This document shows, piece by piece, positions 8,881 through 17,815 of a stretch of DNA of 64,000 nucleotides. Position 1 is the first letter of the stretch; every line of letters starts with the position of its first letter. Source of the stretch: Sodalis glossinidius str. 'morsitans' (lineage in GTDB: Bacteria; Pseudomonadota; Gammaproteobacteria; Enterobacterales; Enterobacteriaceae); assembly GCF_000010085.1 (NCBI RefSeq), contig NC_007712.1, forward strand, positions 372,001-436,000, read 5' to 3'. The notes under the pieces are model-generated. The model was not told the DNA's origin. It saw only the letters and a program-made list of their open reading frames with translations, and searched no databases. The position numbers and the translations under genes are program-made.

Positions 8881-9423
8881 TTATTTCGCCGGCGCTTTGG
8901 CGCCGCTTTTATCCTGCAGCTGCGCCGGTACCAGCACGGTGGTGACCTGTTTGCCTTTATCGCTGAACACCTCCATCCGCTGTTTCTTGACCAAATAGGT
9001 AATGCGATCGCCTTTCACGTTGCTGTCCAACTGCTCCAGATAGGCATTGCCCGTCAGAATCACCAGATCGTTGGTGGTTTCGTAACGCACCTTCTGCGAA
9101 TGACCGCGCACCGGCTTGCCGTCGTCCTGCAGTTGATAGAAAGTGACTGGATTACCGTAGCTTTCCACGACTTCGTTACCGTCCTTTCCGTCGGGGCGGG
9201 TGATGACGACCTTGTCGGCGCGAATGTCGATTGAACCGCGCTTGACCACGACCTCACCGGTGAAGGTCACGGTATTGGTCGCCATATCTACCGCCTGCTG
9301 CGCGGAGTCGATATGAATCGGCTGCTGATTGTCGCTGGCCAGCGCCAGCGCCTGCGCGCTGGCCAGCATTAAGCCGCCGGCCAGAAGCAGGCTAGGGCGT
9401 ACGTTGTGAATTCTGGATTTCAT
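8881..9423 (-). CDS. lptA: LptA, periplasmic LPS bridge protein
   Basis: I choose the ATG at 9423 (MKSRIHNVRPSLLLAGG...), which opens a signal peptide ending near ALALA and overlaps lptC by 32 bases as in E. coli; an upstream ATG at 9444 would add seven residues. The OstA/LptA beta-jellyroll region follows (QPIHIDSAQQAVDMATNTVTF, GEVVVKRGSIDIRADKVVI). About 180 residues, intact. It forms the trans-periplasmic filament linking LptC to LptD. Confidence 0.95.
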   Translation of the reverse strand: MKSRIHNVRPSLLLAGGLMLASAQALALASDNQQPIHIDSAQQAVDMATNTVTFTGEVVVKRGSIDIRADKVVITRPDGKDGNEVVESYGNPVTFYQLQDDGKPVRGHSQKVRYETTNDLVILTGNAYLEQLDSNVKGDRITYLVKKQRMEVFSDKGKQVTTVLVPAQLQDKSGAKAPAK

Positions 9424-9970
9424 AAGAGGTCTTAACCTTTTCAATCAACTCGGCGGTCTTGTTGCGCAGATTGCCGCGCATCTTCATGCCGGTGGAGTTA
9501 AAGCCGGTACCATATAAGGTTACCTCATCATCCGAGGAGACGTCCTGCGTGACCAGGTTAACCACCGCGTTATCTGTTGTTATGCGTTTAAGCTGCGAGG
9601 CATCGGTTAGGCTGTCCACCTGAACGTGGCCATACAGGTAAAGCATCCTGTCCTGGGTCAGCTTGGCCTTATCGGCCTTCACCGTCCAGGTCGGCACTTT
9701 GCTCTCATCGAACGTGGTGGCGACCGGCCGGGTGAACCAGGTGATATGTTGATCGGCGAAATGATCCACATGATCGGCCACCAGCTTGTAATTGAGCCCC
9801 CCTGCCGGGTTATACACCACGGTTGTGGTATATTCACTTTGATAGGTGGGCTCGCCGGCGTTCACCGGCGTCTGGGCCGGCGCCGTGTCGGTGTCCGCCA
9901 AATTCCAGCCGATAAGCACTAATACCAATAATCCCAGCAGCGCCGTGGTCCAACGCGTTGTCTTGCTCAT
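9392..9970 (-). CDS. lptC: LptC, inner-membrane anchor of the LPS bridge
   Basis: 192 residues with one N-terminal membrane segment (TTALLGLLVLVLIGWNLA) and a periplasmic LptC domain (YTTTVVYNPAGGLNYKLVADHV, WTVKADKAKLTQDRMLYLYGH). Its start overlaps the kdsC stop by four bases and its end overlaps lptA, so kdsC-lptC-lptA are tightly coupled. It is the dock between LptBFG and LptA. No lesion seen. Confidence 0.96.
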   Translation of the reverse strand: MSKTTRWTTALLGLLVLVLIGWNLADTDTAPAQTPVNAGEPTYQSEYTTTVVYNPAGGLNYKLVADHVDHFADQHITWFTRPVATTFDESKVPTWTVKADKAKLTQDRMLYLYGHVQVDSLTDASQLKRITTDNAVVNLVTQDVSSDDEVTLYGTGFNSTGMKMRGNLRNKTAELIEKVKTSYEIQNSQRTP

Positions 9971-10530
9971 AACGACTGCCCTTTGGCATCCTCCAGCTTT
10001 CCCTGCGCCAGCAGCAGCAGGTCGCAGACTTCCCGCACCGCGCCGCGGCCGCCGGCGATGCGGGTAACATAATCGGCCCTGGGCCGCAATAGCGGGTGCG
10101 CATCCGCCACCGCCACGCTCAGGCCGACCTGGTCCATGACCGGGGCATCAATCAGGTCGTCGCCCACGTAGGCGACCTGTTCCGCCGTTAACTTCAGTTT
10201 ACTCAGAAGCGCTCTAAAGGCCAAAGTCTTATCCGATTGCCCCTGGTAAATATGCGTAATGCCTAGCGTGGTGCAACGGTCCTCCAGCAGCCTGGCGGAG
10301 CGGCCGGTAATAATAGCGACCTCAATGCCCGATGTCAGCAGGCAGCGAATGCCGTAGCCATCGCGGACATTAAACGTTTTGAGTTCTTCACCGTGATTGC
10401 CCATATAAATCAGACCGTCGGACATGACGCCATCTACATCGCAAATCAGCAGACGAATAGTCCGGGCGCTTTCCAGCACCTGCTGCGCTACCGGTCCGTA
10501 GCATGTCTCGACGGTGGGGGTCTCTTGCAT
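9967..10530 (-). CDS. kdsC: KdsC, Kdo 8-phosphate phosphatase
   Basis: 187 residues of HAD type C0. The nucleophile motif is DVDGVMSDG, followed by KTFNVRDGYGIRCLL, ITGRSARLLEDRC, and the metal-binding VAYVGDDLIDAPVM. It releases Kdo from Kdo-8-P for the inner core of LPS. It follows kdsD by 14 bases and is coupled to lptC. Intact. Confidence 0.97.
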   Translation of the reverse strand: MQETPTVETCYGPVAQQVLESARTIRLLICDVDGVMSDGLIYMGNHGEELKTFNVRDGYGIRCLLTSGIEVAIITGRSARLLEDRCTTLGITHIYQGQSDKTLAFRALLSKLKLTAEQVAYVGDDLIDAPVMDQVGLSVAVADAHPLLRPRADYVTRIAGGRGAVREVCDLLLLAQGKLEDAKGQSL

Positions 10531-10544
10531 GACGTTATTCCTTG

Positions 10545-11531
10545 TTATATCACGCCGGCGCGTAGCATATCATGCATATGCACTACGCCTAACAGATGGT
10601 CGTCCTGCGCCACCATTAGCGAAGTAATGTTGCGCGCCTGTATGAGATTCAGCGCTTCCACCGCCAGCGTATCGGGCGCGACGCGTACGCCCCCCGGCGT
10701 CATGACATCGGCGATACGCGCCTCTTTGAGGTCAATGCCCATATCAAACACCCGCCGCAGATCGCCATCGGTAAAAATCCCGACAATGACATTTTGTGCA
10801 TCGCAAATCACCGTCATGCCCAGGTTTTTGCGGGTAATCTCCAGCAGCGCGTCGCGCAGCGAGGCCGTGCGGGCGGTCAGCGGCATTTCGTCGCCGCTGT
10901 GCATGATATCGCTTACGCGCAGCAGCAGTTTGCGTCCTAATGCGCCGCCGGGATGGGACAAGGCGAAATCCTCGGCGGTAAAGCCCCGTGCCCGCAGGAG
11001 CGCCACCGCCAGCGCGTCGCCCATGACCAGCGCGGCGGTGGTGCTGGCGGTCGGCGCCAGGCCCAGCGGGCAGGCTTCTTCCGGCACATGCACGCACAAA
11101 TGGATTTCCGCCGCTTTCCCCATAGTACTTTCCGGTTTGCCGGTCAGGCAGATGAGGGGGATGTGCAGACGTTTAAGCACGGGAATCAGCGCCAGGATCT
11201 CGTGGGATTCGCCGGAATTCGACAGCGCGATAACGATATCCTGCGGCGACACCATACCCAGGTCACCATGGCTGGCCTCGCCGGGATGGACGAAAAACGC
11301 CGGCGTGCCGGTACTGGCGAAAGTGGCGGCCAGCTTGCGGCCGATATGGCCGGATTTGCCCATGCCCATCACCACCACTTTGCCGGCACAGCGAAACAGC
11401 GCTTCGCAGGCGCGGCGGAAATCGTCGTTAATATATTGATCCAGCTGCGCCAGACCCGCTCGCTCAATAGCGAGAACTTCCTTGCCGGCGGCGATAAAAT
11501 CAAAGGCCGGCGCTAATGTATTCTGCGACAT
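10545..11531 (-). CDS. kdsD: KdsD, D-arabinose 5-phosphate isomerase
   Basis: 328 residues from the ATG at 11531 (MSQNTLAPAFDFIAAGKEVL), preceded by AGGA. An N-terminal SIS domain (VVVMGMGKSGHIGRKLAATFAS, ISNSGES) is followed by two CBS domains ending GVVHMHDMLRAGVI. It makes A5P for Kdo. The reading frame is open upstream into the yrbG remnant, so a 620-residue fused frame exists on paper. I annotate the family-standard start because it restores the normal length and has its own ribosome site. Confidence 0.93.
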   Translation of the reverse strand: MSQNTLAPAFDFIAAGKEVLAIERAGLAQLDQYINDDFRRACEALFRCAGKVVVMGMGKSGHIGRKLAATFASTGTPAFFVHPGEASHGDLGMVSPQDIVIALSNSGESHEILALIPVLKRLHIPLICLTGKPESTMGKAAEIHLCVHVPEEACPLGLAPTASTTAALVMGDALAVALLRARGFTAEDFALSHPGGALGRKLLLRVSDIMHSGDEMPLTARTASLRDALLEITRKNLGMTVICDAQNVIVGIFTDGDLRRVFDMGIDLKEARIADVMTPGGVRVAPDTLAVEALNLIQARNITSLMVAQDDHLLGVVHMHDMLRAGVI

Positions 11532-12407
11532 AAAACATATCCTGAGTAAGGCCCCCGACAGGCGATTTATCCGGCGCCGTTTGCGCAGGCACAGGGCGGC
11601 GAGGATAACGCTCGCCGCCAGCATGACCCAATAATCGCGGGCAAAGGCATCGGGATTGAACGGGCTGGGAGAGAGCAGCGCGGGAACGCCCAGCACAATA
11701 ACACTATTGAAGATATTGGAGCCAATAACATTCCCCAGGGCAATATCATTTTCTCCCTTGAGCGCCCCGGCGACAAGCGTTGTCAGCTCCGGCAGGCTGG
11801 TGCCGATCGCCAGCACGCTGGCATTATCAATCACCATCCGTGCCGAGATAGGCATAATAATAAACGCCAGCACCAGCCACAGGACGGCGACGGTATTATT
11901 GCTGTCCTGCGGCAGCTCCGCCAGCTGTTCGCGGGTCAGCGTATCGCTGCCCTCGCGCAGCGCCAGCCGGGAGATAGTCACGATTATCAGCAGGTAGCCC
12001 GCCGCCGCCAGTAACAGAACGCCGTCCAGCCTGCCCAGACTGTGGTCCGCCATCAGCAAGCCGCACAACAGGGTAATGAGCAGCAACAGCGGCAACTCGC
12101 GCCGCACGATATCGGAGCGGAAGGTGACCGGGCGGATAAGCGCCGCGCCGCCGACAATCAGCATAATGTTGGTAATGTTGGAACCCAAGATATTGCCGAC
12201 CGCCATATCGATCTGATGGTTAAGGGCGGCGGTAACCGATACCAGTAATTCCGGCAGCGAGGTGCCGAAGGAGACGATTGTGCAGCCGATGAGCCAGGGC
12301 GCAACGCCGAGCGAGCAGCTTAACACGGCCGCACTATAGACCAATCTGTCCGCGCCATAAACCAATAGAATGAGGCCAATAATGAATAATGACGTGGCAA
12401 AAAGCAT
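11532..12407 (-). pseudogene. yrbG: yrbG, CaCA-family Ca2+/Na+ antiporter, damaged by in-frame deletions
   Basis: The N-terminal alpha-repeat is intact (SFGTSLPELLVSVTAAL, AVGNILGSNITNIMLI). In the second half the conserved helix before AIGTSLPELTTLVAGALKGEND is shortened: after DNASVLA about 17 residues expected from E. coli (an NYF...SELT type segment) are missing. The last transmembrane helix and stop codon are gone too: after CLRKRRRI the frame runs through RLSGALLRICF into kdsD. The alpha-2 repeat lacks part of its helix and the protein has no proper end, so it is probably non-functional, although the frame is open. E. coli yrbG stands at the same place. Confidence 0.8.
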
Positions 12408-12655
12408 GATAAATCCTTGGCTTGAGCAAAAACCTGTTCCGTTGACGCATCATAGCCCTAAAAGGAAGACCAAAGGTGGACAATAAACGCAAACTGGCAT
12501 TAGTTTTGACCATCTAACGGCTAAAAGTAAAACGCGGCGATGAAGTTATCCGCGGCAACGGGCCTGATTGGTCGAGAAAAGTTCGATGAATTGGTCTGCT
12601 TGCTTTACTATCATCACTGCAGACCGTGAGTGCGTGAAGAAAAGGACAGTAAAAT
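12408..12655. promoter_or_regulatory. divergent intergenic region yrbG/mlaF
   Basis: 248 bases between the two divergent operons. It must contain the promoters for mlaFEDCB and for the yrbG-kdsD side. A TTGACC hexamer lies at 12506-12511, but I cannot pair it with a convincing -10, so no start is assigned. Confidence 0.4.
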
Positions 12656-13465
12656 ATGAACCAGAGCGATAACCTGGTCGAGATTCGCGGATTGAGCTTT
12701 CGTCGGGGCGATCGCGTTATTTTCGATAATATCAGTATGCAGTTTCCGCGCGGCAAAGTGACGGCGATCATAGGGCCGTCGGGCATCGGTAAAACGACGC
12801 TGCTGCGCCTTATCGGCGGGCAATTGCCGCCGGACAGTGGCGAAATTTGGGTAGACGGTGACAATATACCCACTCTGTCGCGCCGTCGACTCTATGAGGT
12901 GCGTAAGAAAATCAGCATGCTATTCCAGTCCGGTGCGCTGTTTACCGACAATACCGTCTTCGAGAATGTGGCGTTTCCGCTGCGTCGGCATACCCGTTTA
13001 CCGGAGCCGGTGCTGCGCAGCACGGTACTGATGAAACTTGAAGCGGTGGGATTGCGCGGGGCGGCATCGTTGATGCCGGCAGAGCTGTCGGGCGGTATGG
13101 CGCGCCGTGCGGCGCTGGCCCGCGCCATCGCGCTGGATCCTGAGCTGATTATGTTCGATGAGCCGTTTGTGGGACAAGATCCGATCACCATGGGGGTGCT
13201 GGTCAAGCTTATCGACGAGCTAAATCATGCGCTCGGCGTTACCTGTATCGTCGTGTCCCACGACGTGCCGGAGGTCTTGAGCATTACCGATTACGCCTAT
13301 ATCGTTGCCGAGCAGCACGTCGTGGCGGAAGGGACGCCGGCCAGCCTGCGTGACAACCAGGATCCGCGGGTGAGGCAATTTCTCGACGGTATCGCCGATG
13401 GGCCTGTTCCGTTTAACGTTCCCGCCGATGATTATCAGACCCAACTATTGGGCGCAGGGAGTTAA
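12656..13465 (+). CDS. mlaF: MlaF, ATPase of the phospholipid transporter
   Basis: 269 residues with Walker A GPSGIGKTT, signature LSGGMARRAALARAIA, Walker B ELIMFDEPFVGQDP and the switch histidine VVSHDVPEVL. The C-terminal extension that embraces MlaB is present (QDPRVRQFLDGIADGP). It is the first gene of mlaFEDCB and energises lipid movement between MlaC and the inner membrane to keep the outer leaflet of the outer membrane LPS-only. Intact. Confidence 0.97.
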   Translation: MNQSDNLVEIRGLSFRRGDRVIFDNISMQFPRGKVTAIIGPSGIGKTTLLRLIGGQLPPDSGEIWVDGDNIPTLSRRRLYEVRKKISMLFQSGALFTDNTVFENVAFPLRRHTRLPEPVLRSTVLMKLEAVGLRGAASLMPAELSGGMARRAALARAIALDPELIMFDEPFVGQDPITMGVLVKLIDELNHALGVTCIVVSHDVPEVLSITDYAYIVAEQHVVAEGTPASLRDNQDPRVRQFLDGIADGPVPFNVPADDYQTQLLGAGS

Positions 13466-13473
13466 CCTCAGTC

Positions 13474-14256
13474 ATGGTACGAGAAGCAATCGCGTCTTTC
13501 GGACGCCGGGGGATCAACATTTGCCACGGTTTTGGCCGGGCCGGTGTCATGCTGTTCAACGCGCTGATAGGCAAACCGGCGCTGCGCGAACAATGGCCAC
13601 TGCTGGTCAAAAAACTTTACGGCGTTGGCGTATTATCGCTGGTGATTATTATGGTGTCTGGCCTGTTTATCGGTATGGTACTGGGATTACAGGGCTACAT
13701 CATTCTCACCACCTACAGCGCGGAGTCCAGCCTGGGAATGCTGGTCGCGCTATCGCTACTGCGCGAGCTGGGGCCGGTGGTGACCGCGTTGCTGTTTGCC
13801 GGCCGGGCGGGTTCTGCGCTTACCGCCGAAATAGGCTTGATGAAGGCTACCGAGCAGCTTTCCAGTCTGGAGATGATGGCGGTGGACCCGCTGCGCCGGG
13901 TGGTGGCGCCGCGTTTTTGGGCCGGCGTTATCAGTATGCCGCTGCTGACGGCGATTTTCGTTGCGGTCGGCATCTGGGGCGGCGCAGTGGTCGGCGTTGA
14001 ATGGAAAGGAATTGACAGCGGCTTCTTCTGGTCCGCAATGCAGGGCGCCGTGGACTGGAGGCAAGATTTGGTAAACTGTGTCATCAAGAGTGTGGTTTTC
14101 GCTATCACCGTCACCTGGATTGCGCTGTTTAATGGTTACGACGCGATCCCGACCTCCGAGGGGATCAGCCGCGCAACCACCCGCACGGTGGTCCACGCTT
14201 CGCTGGCGGTGTTGGGATTGGATTTTGTGCTGACGGCACTGATGTTTGGGAACTGA
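13474..14256 (+). CDS. mlaE: MlaE, permease of the phospholipid transporter
   Basis: 260 residues, five to six hydrophobic segments, with the family cores GLFIGMVLGLQGY, ALSLLRELGPVV, LFAGRAGSALTAEIGLM, EQLSSLEMMAVDPLRRV and the end LGLDFVLTALMFGN. It forms the membrane dimer of MlaFEDB. It starts eight bases after mlaF. Intact. Confidence 0.97.
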   Translation: MVREAIASFGRRGINICHGFGRAGVMLFNALIGKPALREQWPLLVKKLYGVGVLSLVIIMVSGLFIGMVLGLQGYIILTTYSAESSLGMLVALSLLRELGPVVTALLFAGRAGSALTAEIGLMKATEQLSSLEMMAVDPLRRVVAPRFWAGVISMPLLTAIFVAVGIWGGAVVGVEWKGIDSGFFWSAMQGAVDWRQDLVNCVIKSVVFAITVTWIALFNGYDAIPTSEGISRATTRTVVHASLAVLGLDFVLTALMFGN

Positions 14257-14260
14257 GTGA

Positions 14261-14788
14261 ATGCAAACCAAAAAAAGTGAAATCTGGGTCGGCGCGTTTA
14301 TGATTATCGCCCTCTGCGCCATCGTGTTTCTTTGTCTGAAGGTGGCGGATATCCGTTCGGTGAGTAATGCGGCAACTTATCGAATCAGCGCTTCTTTCGA
14401 CAATATCGGCGGTCTTAAAGTGCGATCGCCGGTGCGGGTCGGAGGGGTCGTTATCGGCCGGGTCGCGGATATTACCCTCGATCCTAAAACCTATACGCCG
14501 AAAGTCACCATAGACATCGAACAGACCTATAATCATATACCCGATACCAGTTCGCTGGCGATCCGTACCTCGGGCCTGTTGGGTGAACAGTACCTGGCGC
14601 TGAATATTGGTTTCGATGACCCGGAAATGGGCACCTCGATACTGAAAGACGGCGGTGTTATCCAGGATACCAAATCGGCTATCGTGCTGGAGGACCTGAT
14701 TGGTCAGTTCCTCTATAAGAGCGGCAGCGGCGGCAATGGAACCGGCGCGGGCCAGAGCCGTGGCAACGGCGGTGCGGCCGGACAGTAG
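14261..14788 (+). CDS. mlaD: MlaD, MCE-domain substrate-binding subunit
   Basis: 175 residues: an N-terminal membrane anchor (VGAFMIIALCAIVFLCL), then one MCE domain (FDNIGGLKVRSPVRVGGVVIGRV, LAIRTSGLLGEQYLAL) and a low-complexity Gly/Asn tail (GSGGNGTGAGQSRGNGGAAG). The tail is short and glycine-rich compared with E. coli (183 residues), but family tails vary. Hexameric MlaD rings pass lipids to MlaE. It follows mlaE by four bases. Confidence 0.95.
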   Translation: MQTKKSEIWVGAFMIIALCAIVFLCLKVADIRSVSNAATYRISASFDNIGGLKVRSPVRVGGVVIGRVADITLDPKTYTPKVTIDIEQTYNHIPDTSSLAIRTSGLLGEQYLALNIGFDDPEMGTSILKDGGVIQDTKSAIVLEDLIGQFLYKSGSGGNGTGAGQSRGNGGAAGQ

Positions 14789-14925
14789 GAGGGTCTCCGC
14801 GGCCGGAAAGGCGTTAGCGCCGACCGTCGTCTTATTATTGATACCGGGCGATGCGCGTCTGTCTTCAGCGTCGCCACCCGGTTGTTCCGCCCCGTGAGGC
14901 GGTGCAACCCTAACAGGAGAAATGC

Positions 14926-15561
14926 ATGCTTAAACGTTTATTCATGGTGGCGCTGCTGGCGATTGCGCCGCTGACACAGGCTGCCGATCAAAGCAATCCT
15001 TATCGTTTGATGAATGATGCGGCGAGCAAGACTTTCACTCGCCTGAAAAATGAACAGGGCAAAATTCATCAGGATCCCAACTACCTGCACACCGTGGTGC
15101 GGGAAGAGCTGCTTCCTTATGTGCAGGTGAAATACGCCGGCGCGCTGGTGCTGGGGCGCTATTATCGTGAGGCGACGCCGGCGCAGCGCGCCGCCTATTT
15201 CAAAGCGTTCCAGGACTATCTGGAGCAGGCTTACGGCCAGGCGCTGGCGCTTTACAGCAACCAGACCTACCAAATCGCGCCGGAAAAACCGCTCGGTGAC
15301 GCCACGATTGTGGCTATTCGCGTGACGATTATCGATCAGGGTGGCCGGCCGCCGGTGCGCCTTGATTTTCAGTGGCGTAAAAACAGCGTCTCCGGCAACT
15401 GGCAGGCCTACGACATGATAGCCGAAGGGGTCAGTATGATTACCACCAAGCAAAACGAGTGGGCCTCCACGCTGCGCACCAAGGGCATCGATGGGCTGAC
15501 GCAGCAATTGCAGGCCGCCGCCAGGACGCCGATTACCCTGGATAAGCAGCGTAATGGCTGA
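14926..15561 (+). CDS. mlaC: MlaC, periplasmic phospholipid shuttle
   Basis: 211 residues with a signal peptide (MLKRLFMVALLAIAPLTQAA) and the Tol_Tol_Ttg2 domain (VQVKYAGALVLGRYYREATPAQR, FQDYLEQAYGQAL, WQAYDMIAEGVSMITTKQNEW). It carries phospholipid between MlaA-OmpC and MlaFEDB. A 137-base gap separates it from mlaD, larger than usual in this operon; no ORF fills the gap. Good ribosome site ACAGGAGAAA. Confidence 0.96.
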   Translation: MLKRLFMVALLAIAPLTQAADQSNPYRLMNDAASKTFTRLKNEQGKIHQDPNYLHTVVREELLPYVQVKYAGALVLGRYYREATPAQRAAYFKAFQDYLEQAYGQALALYSNQTYQIAPEKPLGDATIVAIRVTIIDQGGRPPVRLDFQWRKNSVSGNWQAYDMIAEGVSMITTKQNEWASTLRTKGIDGLTQQLQAAARTPITLDKQRNG

Positions 15562-15862
15562 GGAATTGAGCTGGCATACGCAGGGGCAAACATTAATCCT
15601 GCACGGAGAGCTGGATCGCGACACGTTGCTGACGCTCTGGCAGCAACGGCAGCCATTGCTTGAAGGTATCCGGTTCCTGGATGTCTCCAACCTGAGGCGC
15701 GTCGATTCCGCCGGCGTGGCGCTCATGCTGCATTTTTACCATTATCAGCAGCAGCGGGGCGCTACGCTTGCGCTTACCGGCGTCACCGATAGGCTGCGCA
15801 CGCTTATCGCGCTATACAAGCTGCAGGCGATCCTGCCCTGTACGACGACTGCGGACGCCTGA
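15554..15862 (+). CDS. mlaB: MlaB, STAS-domain subunit
   Basis: 102 residues, STAS fold with LHGELDRDTLLTLW and the core RFLDVSNLRRVDSAGVALMLHFY containing the conserved serine. It binds MlaF and stabilises the transporter. Its start overlaps the mlaC stop by eight bases. Intact. Confidence 0.95.
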   Translation: MAEELSWHTQGQTLILHGELDRDTLLTLWQQRQPLLEGIRFLDVSNLRRVDSAGVALMLHFYHYQQQRGATLALTGVTDRLRTLIALYKLQAILPCTTTADA

Positions 15863-16156
15863 TCCAGCACCCCCGGCGCCTTGCGCGCTTTGGTGACAGG
15901 GGGTAGCGTTACTCCGCCGGTGTCACCGGTACCGTTATGCTTGCCCCTGCTATTTTTTGGCGCATGTCGCGCCCGATGGCTTGACCTCGCGTCACGTCGC
16001 ATTGCCGGTACCTTATCTGCCGTCATCATTAACTCTGGTGTTGCCGCGGCCGGAGCGACGTAAAGAATCACGGTTAATTGCTTTGCCTGTTCCCGAGCGC
16101 GGCGGATTCCTCTAAGATAGCGGTCTGATTCCCGACCCTGAAAAGAAAGACTTTAT

Positions 16157-16411
16157 ATGGAAACAAGTGAAATCAAAGCGGTTCTGATGAAAGCCCTGGC
16201 GCTGGACGAAGCCCACGTAAGGGGCGACGGCAGCCATTTTCAGGTTATTGCGGTCAGCGAGCAGTTCGCCGGCATGAGCCGGGTAAAAAAACAGCAGACG
16301 ATATATGCGCCTCTGATGGAATATATTTCGGATAACCGCATCCACGCCTTATCGATCAAAGCCTACACCCCCGATGAGTGGCAGCGCGATCGCAAGCTGA
16401 ACGGTTTTTAA
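16157..16411 (+). CDS. ibaG: IbaG, BolA-family protein
   Basis: 84 residues, identical in length to E. coli IbaG. BolA fold with DGSHFQVIAVSEQFAGMSRVKK and IHALSIKAYTPDEWQRD. It has roles with monothiol glutaredoxins in Fe-S and acid stress. A good GAAAAGAAAG ribosome site precedes the ATG. It sits 53 bases before murA, the conserved pair. Confidence 0.95.
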   Translation: METSEIKAVLMKALALDEAHVRGDGSHFQVIAVSEQFAGMSRVKKQQTIYAPLMEYISDNRIHALSIKAYTPDEWQRDRKLNGF

Positions 16412-16464
16412 ATATTGACCCTGGCGGCCAACAGCCTTCCCTTGAACTACAGAGAGCAGTCGTA

Positions 16465-17724
16465 ATGGATAAATTTTGTGTCCAGGGTCCTACCCGGTTA
16501 AGCGGCGAGGTCACCATTTCGGGCGCCAAAAATGCCGCGCTGCCGATTTTGTTCGCCGCGTTGCTGGCGGAAGAACCGGTGGAGATTCAAAACGTTCCAA
16601 AGTTAAAAGACATCGACACCACCATGAAACTGCTTGGCCAACTCGGCGCCAGAGTGGAACGGAATGGATCGGTGCATGTGGACGCCAGCGACGTTGACGT
16701 TTACTGCGCGCCCTATGAGCTGGTGAAAACCATGCGTGCGTCGATTTGGGCGTTGGGACCGCTGGTGGCGCGTTTCGGACAGGGGCAGGTCTCTTTGCCG
16801 GGCGGCTGCGCTATCGGCGCGCGTCCCGTGGATTTGCATATCAGCGGCCTGGAGCAGCTGGGCGCCACCATCAAGCTAGAGGAGGGTTACGTCAAAGCAT
16901 CGGTGGACGGCCGTTTGCGCGGCGCGCATATTGTCATGGATAAAGTGAGCGTCGGTGCGACGATAACGATTATGAGCGCGGCGACACTGGCGACCGGCAC
17001 CACCATCATCGAAAACGCCGCCCGCGAGCCGGAAATTGTCGACACCGCCAATTTCCTCATTACTCTTGGCGCGAAGATTAGCGGCGCCGGTACCGATAAA
17101 ATTACCATCGAAGGGGTCGAACGGCTCGGCGGCGGTGTTTATCGCGTGTTGCCCGATCGCATCGAGACCGGCACATTTCTGGTGGCGGCGGCTATCTCCC
17201 GCGGTCGCGTGGTGTGTCATGCCACTCGCCCCGATACACTGGATGCCGTACTGGCCAAGTTGCGCGAAGCGGGCGCGGATATCGCCGTCGGCGACGATTG
17301 GATAAGCCTGGATATGCACGGTCAGCGGCCAAAGGCGGTTACGGTGCGTACCGCCCCGCATCCCGGTTTTCCCACCGATATGCAGGCGCAGTTCAGTCTG
17401 CTTAATCTGGTAGCCGACGGGACCGGCGTCATTACCGAGACCATCTTTGAAAACCGTTTCATGCACGTCCCCGAATTGATTCGGATGGGGGCACATGCGG
17501 AAATCGAAAGTAACACCGTTATCTGCCACGGCGTTGAGACGTTATCGGGGGCACAGGTGATGGCGACCGATTTGCGTGCCTCCGCCAGCCTGGTGCTGGC
17601 CGGCTGCATTGCCGAGGGCGTAACGGTGGTAGACCGCATTTATCATATCGATCGCGGTTATGACTGCATCGAGGAAAAATTGCGGCGTATGGGCGCCAAT
17701 ATCGAACGAATCCGTGGGGAATAA
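16465..17724 (+). CDS. murA: MurA, UDP-GlcNAc 1-carboxyvinyltransferase
   Basis: 419 residues from the ATG at 16465 (MDKFCVQGPTRLSGEVTISG), exactly the E. coli length; the longer upstream frame overlaps ibaG and is not used. The active-site Cys115 lies in LPGGCAIGARPVD, Lys22 in SGAKNAALP, and the EPSP-synthase-like domains are complete to IERIRGE. First committed step of peptidoglycan synthesis in the cytoplasm; essential. Confidence 0.98.
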   Translation: MDKFCVQGPTRLSGEVTISGAKNAALPILFAALLAEEPVEIQNVPKLKDIDTTMKLLGQLGARVERNGSVHVDASDVDVYCAPYELVKTMRASIWALGPLVARFGQGQVSLPGGCAIGARPVDLHISGLEQLGATIKLEEGYVKASVDGRLRGAHIVMDKVSVGATITIMSAATLATGTTIIENAAREPEIVDTANFLITLGAKISGAGTDKITIEGVERLGGGVYRVLPDRIETGTFLVAAAISRGRVVCHATRPDTLDAVLAKLREAGADIAVGDDWISLDMHGQRPKAVTVRTAPHPGFPTDMQAQFSLLNLVADGTGVITETIFENRFMHVPELIRMGAHAEIESNTVICHGVETLSGAQVMATDLRASASLVLAGCIAEGVTVVDRIYHIDRGYDCIEEKLRRMGANIERIRGE

Positions 17725-17815
17725 AGCCGCGCTCGCCGTTTTGCTCACGGGGGCGCGCGCTGCCTGCCACGCGGTCCTGTCGCGGCCGTAACAGCACGGT
17801 TGCGGACGCGGCAGA

